Shown: positions 55,420-63,711 of the stretch, piece by piece
Numbering within the stretch: position 1 is the stretch's first letter
How the letters are laid out: each line of letters starts with the position of its first letter
Assembly (NCBI RefSeq): GCF_018145875.1
Contig: NZ_JAGSSV010000001.1
Coordinates: 62,001-126,000 of the forward strand
Reading direction: 5' to 3'
Source of the DNA: Marinomonas vulgaris
GTDB lineage: Bacteria > Pseudomonadota > Gammaproteobacteria > Pseudomonadales > Marinomonadaceae
Length of the DNA stretch: 64,000 bases
Made by a program: the position numbers and the translations under genes
The notes under the pieces: model-generated
The model's database searches: none
What the model saw: only the letters and a program-made list of their open reading frames with translations
What the model was told of the DNA's origin: nothing

Positions 55420-55667
55420 TGAATATTACTCCCATGATAGTTTTGTATTTCCTAGTAAACATAATATCGCCGCTAAACTCCAGCCATAATACATCAGAAA
55501 CGTCTCAGCAGAGTGGGATATAATGATACCTAGATGCGAGAACACCACACCAGTGACCTATTTCAGTCTATCTCACAAAATATGTAAAAATAATTCAAAC
55601 CTTAAAAACTCTATTATTATCATACAGTTAAACTACTTAGAACACTAAGTTTTAGTTTTGTCAAGGG

Positions 55668-55697
55668 TTGACCTAAATCACACAATCAACCTAGTAT
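55668..55697 (+). promoter_or_regulatory. betI promoter
   Basis: TTGACC (55668-55673) and TAGTAT (55692-55697) with an 18-base spacer form a sigma70-type promoter. The predicted start, about 55704, falls at the edge of the operator palindrome. Confidence 0.6.
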
Positions 55698-55704
55698 GGT
55701 TTTA

Positions 55705-55722
55705 ATTAAACAGCTGTTTAAT
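55705..55722. promoter_or_regulatory. Candidate BetI operator
   Basis: ATTAAACAGCTGTTTAAT is an 18-bp perfect palindrome at the predicted betI transcription start, ending 15 bases before the ATG. A dimeric TetR-type repressor bound there would block transcription, implying autorepression. The sequence resembles known BetI boxes in being AT-rich with a TTAAAC-type arm. Confidence 0.65.
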
Positions 55723-55737
55723 AAAAAGGATCAAACA

Positions 55738-56343
55738 ATGCCGAAAGTAGGAATGCCCGCAATACGAAAACCTCAGCTCATCGAGGCCGCAATCAAAGCC
55801 ATCGACAAATATGGTTTTGCGGGGGCAACGGTCAGTGTTATCGGCAAAAAAGCCGGTGTGTCACCTGCCATTATCAACCATTACTTTGGTGGTAAAGACG
55901 GTCTATACGAAGAAACGATGAAAAGCTTAATCCGAGAATTTTTTGACATTTTGGCATCGGAGGCCAGCAAAACAAAAAATCAGTCGGCCCAACAGAAAGT
56001 CATGGCCATTGTGAGCGCTGGCTTTAGTCAGTCACAAACGCACCCTCAAGTCGTCAAAGCTTGGATGGGATTTTGGGCATCGGCCATGCATAAGCCATCA
56101 TTGTTTCGATTGCAAAATGTCTATTCTCGACGTTTGAATACAGCATTGGTTTGTGCATTAAAAGAAGAATTTGCGCCCCAAAAAGCACGCAATATTGCGC
56201 TTACGGTAGCGGCACTTATCGACGGTATGTGGTTACGAGGGTCGCTAGCGGGTGGTATCGACAAAACAACGTCGGCCAAGCAAATACAAGATTATTTAGA
56301 CTTGGTGTTTCAACCACAAGTTGAGACATTGCTAACACACTAA
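55738..56343 (+). CDS. betI: HTH-type repressor BetI
   Basis: 201 residues from ATG 55738 with AAAGGA upstream; a longer frame would add 14 residues. The N-terminus MPKVGMPAIRKPQLIEAA is typical of BetI, followed by the TetR helix-turn-helix (TVSVIGKKAGVSPAIINHYFGGKDGL) and a ligand-binding domain with the family RNIALTVAALIDGMWLRGSL stretch. BetI is released by choline. It lies upstream of choXWV, here without betA or betB. Confidence 0.92.
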   Translation: MPKVGMPAIRKPQLIEAAIKAIDKYGFAGATVSVIGKKAGVSPAIINHYFGGKDGLYEETMKSLIREFFDILASEASKTKNQSAQQKVMAIVSAGFSQSQTHPQVVKAWMGFWASAMHKPSLFRLQNVYSRRLNTALVCALKEEFAPQKARNIALTVAALIDGMWLRGSLAGGIDKTTSAKQIQDYLDLVFQPQVETLLTH

Positions 56344-56359
56344 TATTTACCATTGTGGA

Positions 56360-56423
56360 GCTGGCGACAATACACGCTAGGCTCACTGTTTTAGGAGTTC
56401 ACGTTCAGTACTGGATCGCCAGC
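56360..56423 (+). repeat. Inverted repeat upstream of choX
   Basis: GCTGGCGA (56360-56367) and TCGCCAGC (56416-56423) are perfect 8-bp arms 48 bases apart in the betI-choX gap. There is no T tract. It could form a leader structure, or the arms could be binding sites. Confidence 0.4.
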
Positions 56424-56474
56424 GCTGTATTTGCTCATTCATTTTGAGTTCAAAAAAGAGAAGAGGATAAGGGT

Positions 56475-57410
56475 ATGACAAACAAGGCAATAAAAACGGC
56501 ACTCGCCATCAGTTTAGCCAGTGTAACTGGACTGAGTATGGCGGCAGATTGCTCCACGGTGCGTTTCTCCGATGTGGGTTGGACAGACATCACAGCTACC
56601 ACAGCCGTCGCCAGCAATCTGGTAGAAGCACTAGGCTATGAGGCCAAAACTCAACTATTGTCTGCTCCTGTTACCTACACTTCTCTTGCCAATGGCGACA
56701 TCGATGTCTTCCTTGGTAACTGGATGCCCACCATGCAAGCCGATATTGCACCTTACCTAGACGCTGGGACAGTTCAAGATCTTGGCCCAAATCTAGTAGG
56801 CGCGAAATACACTCTGGCCGTTAGCAAGAGCGCATTTGATGCCGGCGTGACCGATTTCGCCGACATTGCAAAATTCAAAAAAGAATTCTCTGGTCGTATT
56901 TACGGCATTGAACCGGGCAACGATGGCAACCGCATCATTCAAGATATGATCGATTCCAATGCCTTTGATCTGGGCAATTTCAAACTGGTCGAATCCAGCG
57001 AAGCGGGCATGTTGTCTCAGGTGAGCCGCAACGCACGTCGCGATAAATGGATCGCCTTTTTAGGCTGGGCACCGCACCCAATGAACGCCAATTTTGATAT
57101 GGAATACTTGTCCGGTGGCGACGATTACTTTGGCCCCGATTTTGGTGGCGCCAACGTGCACACAAATGTTCGTCAAGGCTACTTAGAGCAATGCCCTAAC
57201 ATGGGCAAGCTGATCACCAATCTTAACTTCTCTTTACCAATGGAAAACGAAATCATGGGCGCAATCTTAAACGATGGCGAAAAACCCCATGCGGCGGCAA
57301 AAGCTTGGTTAAAAGCCAACCCGGCTGTACTTACCACTTGGCTTGAAGGCGTTTCAACGGCCTCTGGCGGCAACGGCTTAAACGCAGTGAAGTCTCATTT
57401 AGGCCTGTAA
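56475..57410 (+). CDS. choX: Choline ABC transporter, periplasmic binding protein ChoX
   Basis: 311 residues with a signal peptide ending SMA/ADCSTV. It belongs to the OpuAC-type quaternary amine binding fold. The aromatic residues that cage the quaternary ammonium are visible in VGWTDI, LGNWMPT and FLGWAPHPMN, and the cysteines near C24 and QCPNMG could form the disulfide. The match to ChoX rather than ProX is based on length and these motifs. ChoX delivers choline to ChoW. The operon is probably under BetI control. Confidence 0.88.
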   Translation: MTNKAIKTALAISLASVTGLSMAADCSTVRFSDVGWTDITATTAVASNLVEALGYEAKTQLLSAPVTYTSLANGDIDVFLGNWMPTMQADIAPYLDAGTVQDLGPNLVGAKYTLAVSKSAFDAGVTDFADIAKFKKEFSGRIYGIEPGNDGNRIIQDMIDSNAFDLGNFKLVESSEAGMLSQVSRNARRDKWIAFLGWAPHPMNANFDMEYLSGGDDYFGPDFGGANVHTNVRQGYLEQCPNMGKLITNLNFSLPMENEIMGAILNDGEKPHAAAKAWLKANPAVLTTWLEGVSTASGGNGLNAVKSHLGL

Positions 57411-57553
57411 TCACAGTCTAAACAGCAGCCTAAATAGTTGTTGATCTCCCTTAACAGGCTAGTAAATAACGCGTATTCCTACTTCATATGGAATGCGCGT
57501 TCACACACGAAAACAGTACCCAGCTTAGGTACACACATCAGGAAAATACCTAT

Positions 57554-58399
57554 ATGAATTGGCTGACGGATAATAAAATCCCTCTTGGCGATTGGATGGA
57601 AAACTTTGTCGATTGGCTCGTGACAGCAGCGTCGGTGTTTTTCGATTTTATCTCCTTTACCCTAGAAACCATGATAGTCACCATGGTAGACGCAATCGAT
57701 GCCATGCACCCAATTGCGGTGATTGCTGTTATTTTGGTCGGCGTATGGTTTCTGCATCGTCAAATAGGTTTGCTTATTTTTATCGCCGCCGCCTTGCTAC
57801 TCATCATTAACATGGGCTACTGGATAGAAACCGTTCAGACCCTGGTACTGGTCATTTCTGCCACCGCCATCAGTGTCTTGATTGGCGTACCCATTGGTAT
57901 CGCCGCCGCTCACCGCCCTTGGTTGTACACCACCTTGCGCCCTATTTTAGATTTAATGCAAACCATCCCCACTTTTGTGTACCTTATTCCTACGCTGATT
58001 TTATTCGGTTTGGGTTATGTTCCAGGGTTGATTTCCACCATCATTTTCGCCATCGCCGCCCCCATTCGTTTGACCTACCTTGGCGTTAGCAAGGTGCCCA
58101 AAGAATTGATCGAAGCCGGCTTGGCATTTGGGTGCACCCGTACCAAACTGCTTTATAAGGTCGAACTGCCTGCCGCCATGCCAAACATCATGGCCGGTAT
58201 CACCCAATGTATTATGTTGTCTTTGTCCATGGTGGTTGTTGCCGCTTTGGTTGGCGCCGATGGGTTGGGCAAGCCAGTGATTCGCGCACTGAACACGGTG
58301 AATATTTCCCAAGGCTTTGAAGCTGGTATCGCCATTGTATTAGTGGCCATCATGTTGGATCGAATCTGTAAGTCACCCAATTCCAAGAGTGAAGGATAA
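57554..58399 (+). CDS. choW: Choline ABC transporter, permease ChoW
   Basis: 281 residues from ATG 57554; a longer upstream frame is not favoured. About six membrane helices and the coupling loop EAGLAFGCTRTKLLYKVELPAAMP are visible, plus the ProW/OpuAB-like phrase TIPTFVYLIPTLILFG. It ends three bases before choV. Confidence 0.9.
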   Translation: MNWLTDNKIPLGDWMENFVDWLVTAASVFFDFISFTLETMIVTMVDAIDAMHPIAVIAVILVGVWFLHRQIGLLIFIAAALLLIINMGYWIETVQTLVLVISATAISVLIGVPIGIAAAHRPWLYTTLRPILDLMQTIPTFVYLIPTLILFGLGYVPGLISTIIFAIAAPIRLTYLGVSKVPKELIEAGLAFGCTRTKLLYKVELPAAMPNIMAGITQCIMLSLSMVVVAALVGADGLGKPVIRALNTVNISQGFEAGIAIVLVAIMLDRICKSPNSKSEG

Positions 58400-58402
58400 T
58401 TT

Positions 58403-59596
58403 ATGGCTGTGGTAACCATTGAAAACGTCGATATTGTCTTCGGTGACAATCTAACCAAAACCTTACCCTTAATGGATCAAGGTCACAGCCGAGACGAGAT
58501 TTTAGGCATAACAGGCGACGTGGTTGGTGTGCAAAATGCCAACATCGAAGTCAACGAAGGGGAAATTTGTGTCCTGATGGGGTTATCCGGCTCAGGCAAA
58601 TCCACCCTACTGCGCGCAGTTAATGGCTTAAATAAAATCGCCCGAGGCCGCTGTCTAGTAAGAGACGGTGATGACATGGTCGACATGGCAAAATGCGACG
58701 ATGCTACTCTTAGACACATGCGTACCCATAGAGTGTCCATGGTGTTTCAAAACTTTGCCTTGATGCCATGGCTCACTGTACTGGAAAACGTCGCTTTCGG
58801 CTTAGAAATGCAAGGCATGCCCAAAGCTGAGCGACTGGAAAAAGCTCGCGAACAACTCAAAATGGTCAGTTTGGATCAATGGGCCGACAAAAAACCCGAC
58901 GAACTATCTGGCGGCATGCGTCAACGGGTTGGTTTGGCCCGCGCCTTCGTGATGGACACCGATGTTCTGCTGATGGACGAACCTTTTTCCGCTCTCGACC
59001 CCTTAATTCGCTCGCAACTGCAAGACGAATTGATCGAGCTGCAAAAACGCCTCAATAAGACCATTATTTTCGTCAGCCATGATCTTGATGAAGCGCTCAA
59101 AATCGGTTCTAAAATCGCCATTATGGAATCGGCTAGAATCATTCAGGAAGACGAACCCGAGCAAATTGTGCTGAATCCAGCAACGGAATACGTGGAAAAG
59201 TTTGTCGCGCACACTAATCCGTTGAACGTGCTGTGCGGACGATCCTTAATGACGCCATTGTCAGCGCTTTCTGCGGCCAACGGGCGTTTTGTTATTGATG
59301 ACGATACTTGGATGGAGCTGAATAACGGCGAGTTAGTATCTGTTGAAAATCAACAAGGGGAGCTTCCAACGCTGCGTTGGTCAGCCGATCAGGTCATCAC
59401 CAAGGTGCCGAACAATACGGTTTTCATTGTGCCCGCTGATATCAGCATGCGCGATGCCGTAGAGCTTCGCTATCATTCTGATGGCTTTTTAATCTTAGAA
59501 GACAAAGGCAAATGCATCGGCATTATGAACGACCATAATATTTACCACGCATTATTGGGCAAACATTTTGGTCGTGAAGACAATAGCGCTGACTGA
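58403..59596 (+). CDS. choV: Choline ABC transporter, ATP-binding protein ChoV
   Basis: 397 residues. Walker A GLSGSGKSTLLRAVNG, signature LSGGMRQRVGLARAF and Walker B LLMDEPFSALDPL are intact, as expected for the ProV/OpuAA class, with the extra N-terminal domain of about 50 residues before the first strand. A C-terminal region after residue 280 may hold degenerate CBS-like repeats. Its stop codon abuts that of the convergent osmC gene. Confidence 0.9.
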   Translation: MAVVTIENVDIVFGDNLTKTLPLMDQGHSRDEILGITGDVVGVQNANIEVNEGEICVLMGLSGSGKSTLLRAVNGLNKIARGRCLVRDGDDMVDMAKCDDATLRHMRTHRVSMVFQNFALMPWLTVLENVAFGLEMQGMPKAERLEKAREQLKMVSLDQWADKKPDELSGGMRQRVGLARAFVMDTDVLLMDEPFSALDPLIRSQLQDELIELQKRLNKTIIFVSHDLDEALKIGSKIAIMESARIIQEDEPEQIVLNPATEYVEKFVAHTNPLNVLCGRSLMTPLSALSAANGRFVIDDDTWMELNNGELVSVENQQGELPTLRWSADQVITKVPNNTVFIVPADISMRDAVELRYHSDGFLILEDKGKCIGIMNDHNIYHALLGKHFGREDNSAD

Positions 59597-59607
59597 TCAG
59601 TCAGCGC
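59586..59607. repeat. 22-bp perfect palindrome at abutting convergent stop codons
   Basis: The palindrome is centred on TGATCA and has 11-bp arms (GCGCTGACTGA on each strand). choV ends and the convergent osmC gene ends here with zero bases between them, and both end in GCTGAC-TGA. No T tract follows. Confidence 0.7.
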
Positions 59608-60010
59608 GGGTTAGCGTGCCGGTTAATTCGGTACCGGGTGCAATGGTGTTGTACACGGTGCCAAATTTGCGCACATTGTCATGCAACAGTGCTAGGCGCT
59701 GATCAGACTCTGAAGTTTTTACCTTAATACTGTATTCCATCGATTCCATCTTCGGTGGCGCGTCCTGTCGAACGCCATGAATCTCCACTTCTAGTCCCTG
59801 TAGATCAAACTTCAAAATAGGCGTCACGCGTTCAATTCCTTTGATAATGCAGGCCGCAAGTGCCCCCATCAATAACTCGGCGGGGTTGAAGGCGTCTTTT
59901 CGACCTTGCAAATCCGTGTCTATTACCAAGCCTGCGTCTTTGCATGACAAGGTGCTGCCATGGGCATCCACACGACTGGCGTTCACTTTAAATGTCATTT
60001 TATTGGTCAT
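59597..60010 (-). CDS. OsmC family protein lacking the second cysteine
   Basis: 137 residues with the OsmC/Ohr fold: AFNPAELLMGALAACIIKG carries the first conserved cysteine (Cys54). The second, partner cysteine of active Ohr/OsmC peroxidases is absent; the equivalent region reads KFGTVYNTIA. Peroxidase activity of the usual type is therefore doubtful, and the protein may bind thiol or persulfide compounds. It is third in a minus-strand operon with a permease and a thioredoxin-like protein. Confidence 0.82.
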   Translation of the reverse strand: MTNKMTFKVNASRVDAHGSTLSCKDAGLVIDTDLQGRKDAFNPAELLMGALAACIIKGIERVTPILKFDLQGLEVEIHGVRQDAPPKMESMEYSIKVKTSESDQRLALLHDNVRKFGTVYNTIAPGTELTGTLTRAD

Positions 60011-60049
60011 CGGCGTTGTCCTAATCCTATGAAAAGAAAAAGAGCGGCC

Positions 60050-60286
60050 TTATTTCGCCAACCACTCTTTGACAGAAGCTTCTTGTGGTACAGAACCTGT
60101 GTGAACCAAGACTTCATCGATCACGACCGCAGGAGTGCTCATCACGCCATAAGACATAATGGTCTGCGGGTCGGTTTCTTTGGATACCGTCACCGCCACA
60201 CCTTGTTCCGCGGCAACTTTCTCGATCAACTCGGCGGCTTTTTTGCATTTAGTACAACCACTACCTAATACTTTGATAATTTTCAT
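60050..60286 (-). CDS. Small thioredoxin-like redox protein
   Basis: 78 residues of the minimal thioredoxin fold. The redox motif CTKCKK has Cys11 and Cys14, and the cis-proline is in STPAVVID. There is no signal peptide, so it acts in the cytoplasm. Such proteins are often beside ArsP-like permeases. Start ATG 60286 has AAGGA upstream, and it lies 18 bases after the permease gene. Confidence 0.9.
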   Translation of the reverse strand: MKIIKVLGSGCTKCKKAAELIEKVAAEQGVAVTVSKETDPQTIMSYGVMSTPAVVIDEVLVHTGSVPQEASVKEWLAK

Positions 60287-60304
60287 TCTGTTTTCCTTAA
60301 TCCG

Positions 60305-61303
60305 TTATAAAAATGGGGTGAAGAAGTTAAATAACCAACCCACTAAGGTAAATGCACACAACAACATAACAAACAAGATTGCCAAGAGTTTCCACTGCAT
60401 CACTTGTTTCAACAAAATAAACTCAGGGAAACTCGCCGCTACGGTACTCATACAAAAAGCCAGAGTAGTACCGATTGGCAAGCCATTGACGATCAAGCTC
60501 TCCATCACTGGTATCACCCCAGTGGCATTGGAGTACAAAGGAATACCCAACAATACCGCCGCTGGCACAGACCACCATTGGCCATCGCCTAAATGTTCTT
60601 GAATCCAGCCATCCGGCACAAAACCGTGCAAAGCCGCACCTAGACCAACCCCAACAATAACCCACTTCCACACACGACCAAAAATCTCAAAAGACTCGTC
60701 TTTAGCAAATTGATGACGCTCTTGCATGGTCATTTTAGGCGTTTCTACTGGAATAGTACCTGCCGCCGGAGCAGAATTTTGGCCTCTTTCTAAGGCTTTT
60801 GCAGCGAATGACTGCAACCAGCGCTCAGCTCTGATCGCATCCAAAAACACACCACCTAAAATCCCCACACCCATGCCGATGATCACGTAAAGCACGGTGA
60901 ATTTCCAACCGAGTAAACTCATCAACAAGAGCACGGCCACTTCATTAATCAAGGGCGAGGTAATCAAAAACGCCATGGTGATACCGACCGGAATACCCGC
61001 TGAGGTAAAACCTAGGAACACCGGAATACTCGAACAGGAGCAGAACGGTGTGATCGCACCGAAGCTTGATCCCATAATATAACCCACACTCCTGTGCTTA
61101 CTGGCTAAATAGTCCCGCACGGTTTCCACATTTAACGATGCTCTCAATAACGCAATCACATAAATCATCAACACCAATAGGGCAAAAATCTTGCTCACAT
61201 CTTCGATAAAAAAATGTACCGCATCGCCCAGTTTTGTCTGCGCCGACAAACCCATAACACCGTAGGTTAACCAGCTCGCAAAATCCCCAAAAATCCCTAA
61301 CAT
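60305..61303 (-). CDS. ArsP/DUF318-type permease
   Basis: 332 residues from ATG 61303, favoured over GTG 61321 by its AGGG site. Eight or more membrane helices are evident. The motif ITPFCSCSSIPVFLGF is the cysteine signature of the DUF318/ArsP family, whose characterised members export trivalent organoarsenicals. A long cytoplasmic loop (about 165-205) lies between the halves. It heads an operon with the thioredoxin-like and OsmC genes. Confidence 0.85.
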   Translation of the reverse strand: MLGIFGDFASWLTYGVMGLSAQTKLGDAVHFFIEDVSKIFALLVLMIYVIALLRASLNVETVRDYLASKHRSVGYIMGSSFGAITPFCSCSSIPVFLGFTSAGIPVGITMAFLITSPLINEVAVLLLMSLLGWKFTVLYVIIGMGVGILGGVFLDAIRAERWLQSFAAKALERGQNSAPAAGTIPVETPKMTMQERHQFAKDESFEIFGRVWKWVIVGVGLGAALHGFVPDGWIQEHLGDGQWWSVPAAVLLGIPLYSNATGVIPVMESLIVNGLPIGTTLAFCMSTVAASFPEFILLKQVMQWKLLAILFVMLLCAFTLVGWLFNFFTPFL

Positions 61304-61321
61304 GATAACAACCCTATCCAC

Positions 61322-61677
61322 CTAACAAGATGGTTGTGTGAAACCTTATTGAAAAAACAATATATACTTAAAATCATATATGTTCATTGACATATGTACT
61401 GTTTTTCTAAATTAGTCGCTTTTTATCCTATTCCTGTTTGCTAATCGCTCGAAGCACATAACATGGCTTTTTTTTACTTTAGTGACATTTATCCATCCAA
61501 AAAAATCGCCTTATATGATGAAAATGTCACAAATAAATGTCTTTTCATCTGCTACCTTTTATTGGGTCGATTAGTGATTGCATTCAAAAATTCAATCGGT
61601 ATAGTCTGCCGAAATAATGACCAATCCCAGACATTACTCGATTCGCCCTTCTCTCTACGCGCAATAAAGGACACAAC
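61322..61677. other. Intergenic region upstream of the permease operon and MFS gene
   Basis: This 356-base region contains the permease promoter with an overlapping inverted repeat (61359-61395) and, on the plus strand, the leader of the MFS gene. The middle part has only weak short frames. Confidence 0.5.
61359..61395 (-). promoter_or_regulatory. Permease operon promoter with overlapping operator
   Basis: On the minus strand TGAACA (61381-61386) and TATATT (61359-61364) are 16 bases apart. An inverted repeat ATATGT-N6-ACATAT (61378-61395) overlaps the -35 element. This geometry fits repression, and the arm sequence resembles operators of ArsR-type regulators; no such regulator gene lies nearby. 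Confidence 0.5.
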
Positions 61678-62964
61678 ATGTTAAAGCAAACCCTATTTCC
61701 AATCTGGAGTCTGCTCATAGGTATCGCCATCTTAACCATGGCAAGTGCCTTACAAAGCTCACTGATCGGTATTCGCGCCTCGATTGAAGGGTTTAATACC
61801 ACGGCCACGGGGTTAATCATGTCGGCCTATTACTTGGGCTTTATTATTGGTTCCCTTTTAGTGCCAAACTGGGTGAAAAACGTCGGTCACATTCGTGTTT
61901 TTGCGGCGGTCGCTTCCTTGGCTTCTATTACTATCTTGATGCAGTCCGTGGTGGTCAACTCTTGGTTCTGGATGCTGATGCGTATGGGCACCGGCTTGTG
62001 CTACGCCGGCCTATTTATTGTCACTGAAAGCTGGCTCAACGACATTGCCACCAATAAAACCCGAGGCCGCCTGTTTTCTATTTATATTATCGAAATTTGG
62101 GCAAGCCAAACCCTCAGCCAATTCTTACTGAACTTATCGTCCCCTAGCGGCTATGGCTTGTTTATATTGACTTCTGTGCTGATTTCTTTGGCGGTTGTAC
62201 CTTTATTGTTGGTTCGTACGCCATCGCCGACCATTAATGTTCCAGAAAAACTCAATATTCTAGGGCTAATCAAAACCGCGCCCTTGGGGGTAACCGGTGT
62301 AACCATTGCCGGTTCCACCGCAGGGGCAATACTTGGCTTGGGAGCCTTGTACGCCAAAAGTATTGGTATGGGAATTGGTGAAATTTCTTTGTTTATCGGT
62401 GCCAGTTACGTTGGCGGAATGATTCTACAGTGGCCGATTGGTAAATTATCCGATCGTCAGGACCGTCGAGTCACCATTTTGTGGGTGGGTGTTGTTGGCG
62501 CTATCTCGGCGTTTATCGTGCCGCTTGGCAATAGCATGAACAATCAAATCGTAATGATGATAGGTATGTTTTGTGTTGGTGCGTTCACCTTCCCCATGTA
62601 TTCGTTGGCGTCGTCTCACATGAACGACCAATTAAGACCAGAGCAAATCTTATCGGCCAGTAGCGGTATGATTCTGCTAAATGGTCTGGGGGGAATTTGT
62701 GGGCCGCTTGTCGCTGCTGCACTCATGGACACCTTGCGCATCGATGCTTTATTTTGGTTTGTTGCCTCGCTCAATATGTCCGTTGCCTTGTTTGCAATGT
62801 ATCGCATCAAGCATCAACCAGCCATGATCATCGAAGAGCAAGGGGACCAAATCCCAGTGGCGCTAACGGTCTCTTCAGTAGCAACCGCAGAGATGTTGGT
62901 CGAAGCCGATACTTCATCGGCACCTGAAGAAGAAAAACCGCACGAAGTGGAAATCAAACTCTAA
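61678..62964 (+). CDS. MFS transporter, YcaD-like
   Basis: 428 residues with twelve predicted membrane helices. The loop motif GKLSDRQDRR between helices and the N-terminal pattern match the YcaD branch of the major facilitator superfamily. A hydrophilic C-terminal tail rich in Glu/Val follows helix 12. The substrate is unknown. Start ATG 61678 has AAGGA upstream. Confidence 0.88.
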   Translation: MLKQTLFPIWSLLIGIAILTMASALQSSLIGIRASIEGFNTTATGLIMSAYYLGFIIGSLLVPNWVKNVGHIRVFAAVASLASITILMQSVVVNSWFWMLMRMGTGLCYAGLFIVTESWLNDIATNKTRGRLFSIYIIEIWASQTLSQFLLNLSSPSGYGLFILTSVLISLAVVPLLLVRTPSPTINVPEKLNILGLIKTAPLGVTGVTIAGSTAGAILGLGALYAKSIGMGIGEISLFIGASYVGGMILQWPIGKLSDRQDRRVTILWVGVVGAISAFIVPLGNSMNNQIVMMIGMFCVGAFTFPMYSLASSHMNDQLRPEQILSASSGMILLNGLGGICGPLVAAALMDTLRIDALFWFVASLNMSVALFAMYRIKHQPAMIIEEQGDQIPVALTVSSVATAEMLVEADTSSAPEEEKPHEVEIKL

Positions 62965-62975
62965 CGTCTACAAGC

Positions 62976-63011
62976 CGCCACACAGCTTTTAATCACAAAG
63001 GTTGTGTGGCG
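62976..63011. terminator. Possible terminator between MFS gene and argO
   Basis: CGCCACACA pairs with TGTGTGGCG around an 18-base loop, just past the MFS stop codon. The right arm lies inside the 3' end of the convergent argO gene. The T tract is short, so this is uncertain. Confidence 0.35.
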
Positions 63012-63598
63012 ATTTTCAAAGCGATGCTCCAAATAAGAAGCGCGTTTATACGATTGAACCAGCGCCAAAAGGCCGCTTTTTCAAGCCACTTTGCACACAA
63101 TCGCCCCACCAAGGCTAGGGTCAAAAACCATACCGCAGACGCCGTTGCACCACCGAGCACAAACGACCATTTATCCTCTTGCCATTGATTCGCCAAGCTG
63201 CCCATAAGGATCATGGTGTCTAAATAGAAGTGCGGATTCAGCCAAGTGACCGCAAAGCCCATTACACATAATGGCCACAGAGCGAGGCGCTTCCCCGCTT
63301 GCTCCAAAATCAAATGTTCTTCTTGAAACGACGCACGCCATTTGCCAAGAGCAAACCACACCAAAAACGCCACCCCCGCCCATCGGGACACCGACAATAG
63401 CCATTCGTGACTTTGTAAAATCAGCCCCAAACCAAAGGCGCCCAAAGCAATGGAAATCCCATCGCTAAGAATAAACAGCAGCGCGATCGGAAAGGCATAA
63501 TGGCGCTTAAGCGCTTGCTCTAGCAAAAAACTATTTTGCGCCCCTACAGCGACAATTAACCCACCACCGGTAATGGCGCCACTCAAAAATGCCAACAT
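62993..63598 (-). CDS. argO: Arginine exporter ArgO (LysE family)
   Basis: 201 residues with six predicted membrane helices. The N-terminus GGGLIVAVGAQNSFLLEQAL and the NPHFYLDTMILMG phrase mark the ArgO/LysE branch. It exports arginine or related basic amino acids. Start ATG 63598 has AAGGA upstream. It is divergent from its likely activator argP. Confidence 0.92.
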   Translation of the reverse strand: MLAFLSGAITGGGLIVAVGAQNSFLLEQALKRHYAFPIALLFILSDGISIALGAFGLGLILQSHEWLLSVSRWAGVAFLVWFALGKWRASFQEEHLILEQAGKRLALWPLCVMGFAVTWLNPHFYLDTMILMGSLANQWQEDKWSFVLGGATASAVWFLTLALVGRLCAKWLEKAAFWRWFNRINALLIWSIALKIATQPL

Positions 63599-63711
63599 GG
63601 CGGTTTCCTTATAATGAAATTTGGCTTGATCTTACGCGACGCAGTCTTTACATTAAAATTAATTAAATTAAAACTACATTAGTAAAAATTATATAAGAAC
63701 TCGATCGACTC

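Larger units (their letters stand above)
55420..55737. other. Intergenic region between patB-like gene and betI
   Basis: This 318-base region holds the betI promoter and operator palindrome (55668-55722) and the divergent promoter of the patB-like gene. No other gene was seen. Confidence 0.55.
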
